Below, one piece after another: positions 42,601-45,888 of a DNA stretch of 45,888 nucleotides. The translations under genes and the position numbers were made by a program. Each line of letters begins with the position of its first letter. Within the stretch, counting starts at the first letter, position 1. This DNA comes from CAVVDT01 sp963747005 (GTDB lineage: Bacteria > Pseudomonadota > Alphaproteobacteria > Rhizobiales > Aestuariivirgaceae). The stretch spans positions 1 through 45,888 of the forward strand of contig CAVVDT010000001.1 of the NCBI GenBank assembly GCA_963747005.1. Direction: 5' to 3'. The notes below the pieces were generated by a model. It had not been told where the DNA came from. It did no database searches and saw only the letters and a program-made list of their open reading frames with translations.

Positions 42601-42919
42601 CGGTGGCTTTGTCGAGATCGGTCCCGGTCAGGAACTGCACCAGGATGCCGGCATGGCCCTCCGAGGCAATCGAGGTCATTTCCTTGACGCCGTCGAGGCC
42701 GCGCAGCTTTTCTTCCACCGGCTTGGCCAGGAGGCGCTCTGAATCCTCCGGCGAGATGCCGGCCAGCGGAATGGAGATATAGAGCACCGGCACCTTGATG
42801 TCGGGGTCGGACTCCTTGGGGATGGCGATATAGCTCCAGATGCCGCCGATGATCATGGCGAGCATCAGCGTCAGGACGGCGCGCGGTCGGCGCAATATGG
42901 CGTCGAGAAGCGCTTGCAT
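39653..42919 (-). pseudogene. RND efflux pump inner-membrane subunit; N-terminal half intact, C-terminal half heavily frameshifted
   Basis: Proton-driven RND (HAE-1/AcrB-like) exporter. From ATG 42919 about 518 residues read cleanly: first membrane segment, ESDPDIKVPVLYISIPLAG, the porter domains, and membrane segments 2-6 including VGMLVDGAIVLVEFADRKM, where the proton-relay Asp pair of AcrB is reduced to a single Asp. The frame breaks near 41355. From there to 39653 pieces such as LLVILGAGAGLVSGIVYTC, YVRSHGNLGDA, and the final FGLGFATVLTLVLIPVLFA with DIRKFPHAAE appear in all three frames. The reconstructed length of about 1089 residues is normal. Its start overlaps the adaptor's stop (TGATG), so it belongs to the padR-adaptor-pump operon. 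Confidence 0.85.
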
Positions 42920-43992
42920 CAGCCAGCGTCCGCGATCTCAGGGCGGGGTTCGACCATCTGGCCATCGACCACGAAGTCCTGACCGACGGTGATCACCGTG
43001 ACGCGGTCGGGCAGGCCGCTGACCCATGTGCCCTGACGCTCCTGGGCGAGCACCTTCACCGGTATGAACTGCGCCTTGTTGCCGGTAGCGATGATGCGTA
43101 CCCCGAACTGACCGGCGTCATCGAGCGTCAGCGCCGAGGGCGGCAGCAGGTGGGCCTTCACCGGCGGCAACGGAACCCCCAGTTCGGCCGACACGCCTTC
43201 GCGCAGCTTGCGGCCGGGATTGGCGACCTCCATTTCCACCCGGAATGTGCGGGTGGCAAGATCGGCCGCCGGCGCGATGAAGCGCACGATGCCGCTCACC
43301 GTCTCGCCGGTGGCGAGGCGGGCGCTGGCCTGCATGCCGGTGTGGATGGCGGCGATGTCGCGCTCGCCGGCCTGGGCCACGACGTTGATCGGGTCCAGCA
43401 CCGATACCGTGGCGCACACATCGCCGGCCTGCAGATAGCCGCCCGCCTCGGCCGGCTTGGATACCAGCACGCCGTCGATGGGCGAGGTGATGCGGGTATA
43501 GCCGATGTCCTGCACCATCTGCTCGCGTTCGGTCGCCGCCAGATCGAGGCGCGCCCGGTCGGATGCCAGCTTGCTGGCGGAAACGAAATCCTTCAGCGCC
43601 AGCTTGCGGGTCGCCTCGTAATCGCGGCTGGCGCTGGCGAGCGCGGCCTCGGTCTGGGCGAGCTGTGCCTTGCGGGCCCCCATGTCGAGCCGGCACAAGA
43701 GGTCGCCCTTCTTGACGCTGTCGCCCTGGGCGAAGGGTGAGTCGATGATCAGCCCCTTGGTGCGGGCGCGCACCGCCACCTGGCGCGAGGCTTCGGTATA
43801 GCCGCGCACCGTCACGACGGCGGCCCGCTCGCGCGCCTCGAAGGTCTTGACCTGGACGGCGAACGGCTTGTCGGCGGCCGGGGCGTCTTCGGCCTTGCTG
43901 GTTGTGGCGGGCGATGGCAGGACATAGCCCGAGCCGAGCCATGCCGCCACCGCGATGCCGAACAGTCCGGCCCAGATATAGGAACGCCGCAT
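42919..43992 (-). CDS. RND efflux periplasmic adaptor subunit (membrane fusion protein)
   Basis: Links the RND pump to an outer-membrane channel. The 357-residue protein has an N-terminal membrane anchor or signal (IWAGLFGIAVAAWLGSGYVL), a lipoyl half-motif (VAVRARTKGLIIDSPFAQGDSVKKGDLL), an alpha-helical hairpin (AQTEAALASASRDYEATRKLA region), the second lipoyl half (ITSPIDGVLVSKPAEAGGYL), then beta-barrel and membrane-proximal domains. No outer-membrane TolC-like gene is next to it, so the channel must be encoded elsewhere. It lies 28 bases after padR and overlaps the pump start by one base. Confidence 0.92.
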   Translation of the reverse strand: MRRSYIWAGLFGIAVAAWLGSGYVLPSPATTSKAEDAPAADKPFAVQVKTFEARERAAVVTVRGYTEASRQVAVRARTKGLIIDSPFAQGDSVKKGDLLCRLDMGARKAQLAQTEAALASASRDYEATRKLALKDFVSASKLASDRARLDLAATEREQMVQDIGYTRITSPIDGVLVSKPAEAGGYLQAGDVCATVSVLDPINVVAQAGERDIAAIHTGMQASARLATGETVSGIVRFIAPAADLATRTFRVEMEVANPGRKLREGVSAELGVPLPPVKAHLLPPSALTLDDAGQFGVRIIATGNKAQFIPVKVLAQERQGTWVSGLPDRVTVITVGQDFVVDGQMVEPRPEIADAG

Positions 43993-44020
43993 GGCTGGAT
44001 TTCCCCTCGCTTGCCGGTGC

Positions 44021-44560
44021 CTACTCGGCCGCCTGACGGCCCGTCACGTCGGCCACCGTCTCGCTGCGTACGTCGTGCATGTACCTGACCGCCGCCGCCA
44101 GCACCGCCCGGCCGTAGCCGTTGACGAAGCGCATGCCGGGATGATCCGCTGCGCCCTCGGAACAGGCTTCGACCCGCTGCAACTCGTCTTCGAGATGGTG
44201 AAGCTGGGCATCATAGACCTGGGCGATATGACCGGCATCGATCTGGCCGCCCAGCAGCATCTGGAACAGGAACTCCGACTTGAACTTGTCGTGGGCCGGC
44301 ATGACGATCAGCGCCTCGCCCAGCGCCCCCCGGCCTTCAGGCGTTATGGCATAGACCTTCTTGTCGGGCCGGCCGGTCTGTTCCTCAGCCCTGACCGTGA
44401 CGAGACCGTCGGCCAGCATCTGGGTGAGGGCGGGATAGATCGAGCCGTAGCTGGCGTCGATGAAGTGGCTGAACATGCCTTCCTCGATCATTTTCTTGAT
44501 CTCGTAGCCGGAAGCCTCATGGAAGGTGAGGATGCCCAGGCACAGTGTCTTGACGTTCAT
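44021..44560 (-). CDS. PadR family transcriptional regulator
   Basis: A repressor of 179 residues. From ATG 44558-44560 (MNVKTLCLGILTFHEASGYE) it has the PadR winged helix: HFIDASYGSIYPALTQMLADGL recognition region, then the wing with TGRPDKKVYAITPEGRGAL. The C-terminal helical dimerisation domain (Vir_act_alpha_C type) follows. An upstream in-frame ATG at 44626 would place the start across the palindromic operator, so the shorter form is chosen. It is the first gene of the padR-adaptor-pump operon, and the operator 26-48 bases upstream suggests it represses itself and the pump until an inducer binds, as PadR-family regulators do. Confidence 0.9.
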   Translation of the reverse strand: MNVKTLCLGILTFHEASGYEIKKMIEEGMFSHFIDASYGSIYPALTQMLADGLVTVRAEEQTGRPDKKVYAITPEGRGALGEALIVMPAHDKFKSEFLFQMLLGGQIDAGHIAQVYDAQLHHLEDELQRVEACSEGAADHPGMRFVNGYGRAVLAAAVRYMHDVRSETVADVTGRQAAE

Positions 44561-44585
44561 GCCGCCGACCCCATTCTGTTTCGGA

Positions 44586-44608
44586 CCGATATATATCGGG
44601 CCGATATA
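44586..44608. promoter_or_regulatory. Probable PadR operator: two overlapping perfect palindromes
   Basis: CCGATATATATCGG (44586-44599) is a perfect 14-base palindrome. It overlaps TATATCGG-G-CCGATATA (44592-44608), a perfect inverted repeat with 8-base arms. The result is three alternating half-sites of CCGATATA type. It lies 26-48 bases upstream of padR and in the gap shared with the divergent aminotransferase gene. Confidence 0.7.
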
Positions 44609-44765
44609 GAAGCAATGAGGCGGCAATGTGACGCCGGATAGAGCGACAAGATGTCATCATCGCGGGCGCAATTCCCCGGGACCCGAAAATGCTTTAGTTT
44701 ATGCTTCGCAAGGGCCGCGCCCGGCTGTCCGGCGGTGACCAAGGCGGGTGCGCGAAGGGGAAATA

Positions 44766-45888
44766 ATGCCGTTTGATTTCAACAAGTTGATGAGCGAACA
44801 TCGCGGCATGGCGTTTGGCCTTTACGAGGCCCATGTCAACCCGCGATTTGCCAGGGCCTTAAAGATCATCGGCTTCGACCGCACCTATGTGCGCGCCGAG
44901 GGTGCCTATCTCTATGACGAGAACGGCCGCCAATATCTGGACATGCTCGCCGGCTATGGCGTCTTCAACCTCGGGCGCAATCATCCCGTGGTCAAGCAGG
45001 CGCTGATCGATTTCATGAACGCTGACATGTCGTTACTGGTGCAGATGGAGGCCCCCGTGCTGAGCGGGGTGTTGGCGCGCGAGCTCAAACAACGAACCGG
45101 CCTCGGCCTCGACTTCGTCTATTTCTGTTCCACCGGATCGGAGGGCAACGAGGCCGCCATCAAGTTCGCCCGCCGGGCGACCGGGCGCTCGCGTCTCCTT
45201 TACGCCTCGGCCGCCTTCCACGGCCTCACCACCGGCGCCCTGGCGCTCAATGGTTCCGAAGTGTTCCGTGAAGGCTTCGGTCCCCTCATCGACAGCGCGA
45301 AAGTGCCCTTCGGTGATATCGAAGCGCTCGACCGGGCGCTTGGCGAGGGCGATGTGGCTGCCTTCTTCGTCGAACCGGTGCAGGGCAAGGGCGTCAACAT
45401 CGCCCCCGACGGCTATCTCGCGGAGGCGGCGCGCCTGTGCCGCCGCCACGGCGCGCTGCTGGTCGCCGACGAGGTGCAGTGCGGCATGGGGCGGACGGGA
45501 AAATTCCTCGCCATCCACCACGACCGCGAGGCCGAGCCGGACATGGTGGTGCTGTCGAAGTCGCTGTCGGGCGGCTATGTACCGTCGGCCGCTGTGCTGA
45601 TGAAGAAGGCGATCTACGACAAGACCTTTTCCTCCCTCGACCGGGCGGTGGTGCAGTCCTCGACCTTCGGGAAATCGAACTTCGCCATGACCGCCGGGCT
45701 GGCGACGCTTTCAGTGATCGATGATGAGGGGCTTTTGGCCAACGCCACCGCCATGGGCAACCTCCTGGGCGAACGGCTGCTGGCGCTGAAGGAGCGCTTT
45801 GAGTTCATCAAGGACGTGCGCTGGCGCGGCCTGATGCTCGCCATCGAGTTCGACCGGCCGCGATCCTTGAAGCTGCGCACCGCCTGGG
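44766..45888 (+). CDS. Class III PLP-dependent aminotransferase, partial (cut by right edge)
   Basis: The first 374 residues are present. Seen: VRAEGAYLYDENGRQYLDML and GVFNLGRNHPVV at the N-terminus, STGSEGNEAAIKFARRATG, FHGLTTGALALNG, EPVQGKGVNIAPDGYL, DEVQCGMGRTGKF, the PLP Lys265 in VVLSKSLSGGYVP, and QSSTFGKSNFAMTAGLATL. The N-terminal block resembles HpnO-type enzymes that add the amino group to bacteriohopanetriol, but other omega-aminotransferases share most of it. ATG 44766 is preceded by AAGGGGAAATA. It is divergent from padR and may share its operator region. Confidence 0.88.
   Translation, partial: MPFDFNKLMSEHRGMAFGLYEAHVNPRFARALKIIGFDRTYVRAEGAYLYDENGRQYLDMLAGYGVFNLGRNHPVVKQALIDFMNADMSLLVQMEAPVLSGVLARELKQRTGLGLDFVYFCSTGSEGNEAAIKFARRATGRSRLLYASAAFHGLTTGALALNGSEVFREGFGPLIDSAKVPFGDIEALDRALGEGDVAAFFVEPVQGKGVNIAPDGYLAEAARLCRRHGALLVADEVQCGMGRTGKFLAIHHDREAEPDMVVLSKSLSGGYVPSAAVLMKKAIYDKTFSSLDRAVVQSSTFGKSNFAMTAGLATLSVIDDEGLLANATAMGNLLGERLLALKERFEFIKDVRWRGLMLAIEFDRPRSLKLRTAW

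Overview
The window is a GC-rich stretch of an alphaproteobacterial chromosome; the sequence does not let me name a genus. The lineage call rests on the gene set and order: an IleS lacking most of the C-terminal zinc cysteines, lspA followed by a DUF3035-type lipoprotein and a pair of M16 peptidases, a short type Psd next to pssA, and the cysS, DUF559, cimA run. Most of the window is housekeeping DNA, broken by small islands of mobile and repeated DNA.

Layout. 0-0.9 kb: a frameshifted phage-type integrase lies just off the 3' end of a tRNA-Val(CAC), the usual edge of an integrated element that continues left of the window. 0.9-3.5 kb: a small secreted protein, an MFS permease and a phosphoglycolate phosphatase, all frameshifted. 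3.5-7.1 kb: gabD-rpiA-gor operon. 7.1-9.2 kb: an M20-type amidohydrolase and a divergent DUF1989 protein, probably for nitrogen-compound use. 9.2-12.1 kb: accessory island with an IS110-family element, several repeat families and an AT-rich membrane-protein gene. 12.0-22.6 kb: hlyU-like gene, ileS-lspA, lipoprotein, two M16 peptidases, pgi, mutL. 22.7-26.3 kb: ACC deaminase, a 68-residue protein, rluB-rsmD, dodecin, tadA. 26.5-32 kb: cysS, DUF559 nuclease, a 46-residue membrane protein, cimA, rarD, LOG. 32.3-36.7 kb: a long Gln/Ala-rich LysM protein and an Atm1-type ABC exporter. 36.8-41.4 kb: psd, pssA, a trans-sulfuration enzyme and the C-terminal half of an RND pump, all full of frameshifts. 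41.4-45.9 kb: intact part of the pump, its adaptor, a PadR repressor with a clear operator, and a class III aminotransferase cut by the right edge.

The most interesting system is the IS110-family element at 9389-10788. Its 266-base 3' non-coding end can be read as a complete bridge RNA: one internal loop carries guides matching the REP sequence in which the element sits, a second loop carries guides matching the element's own joined ends, and both converge on the same CT core. The element boundaries follow from re-joining the interrupted REP, and an unoccupied target lies 70 bases downstream.

Caution: frameshifts are concentrated at 0.5-3.1 kb and 36.9-41.4 kb. In each case the conserved protein continues in another frame with typical codon use, so many are probably consensus errors, not true gene decay. 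Family names were assigned from recognised motifs, without database searches.
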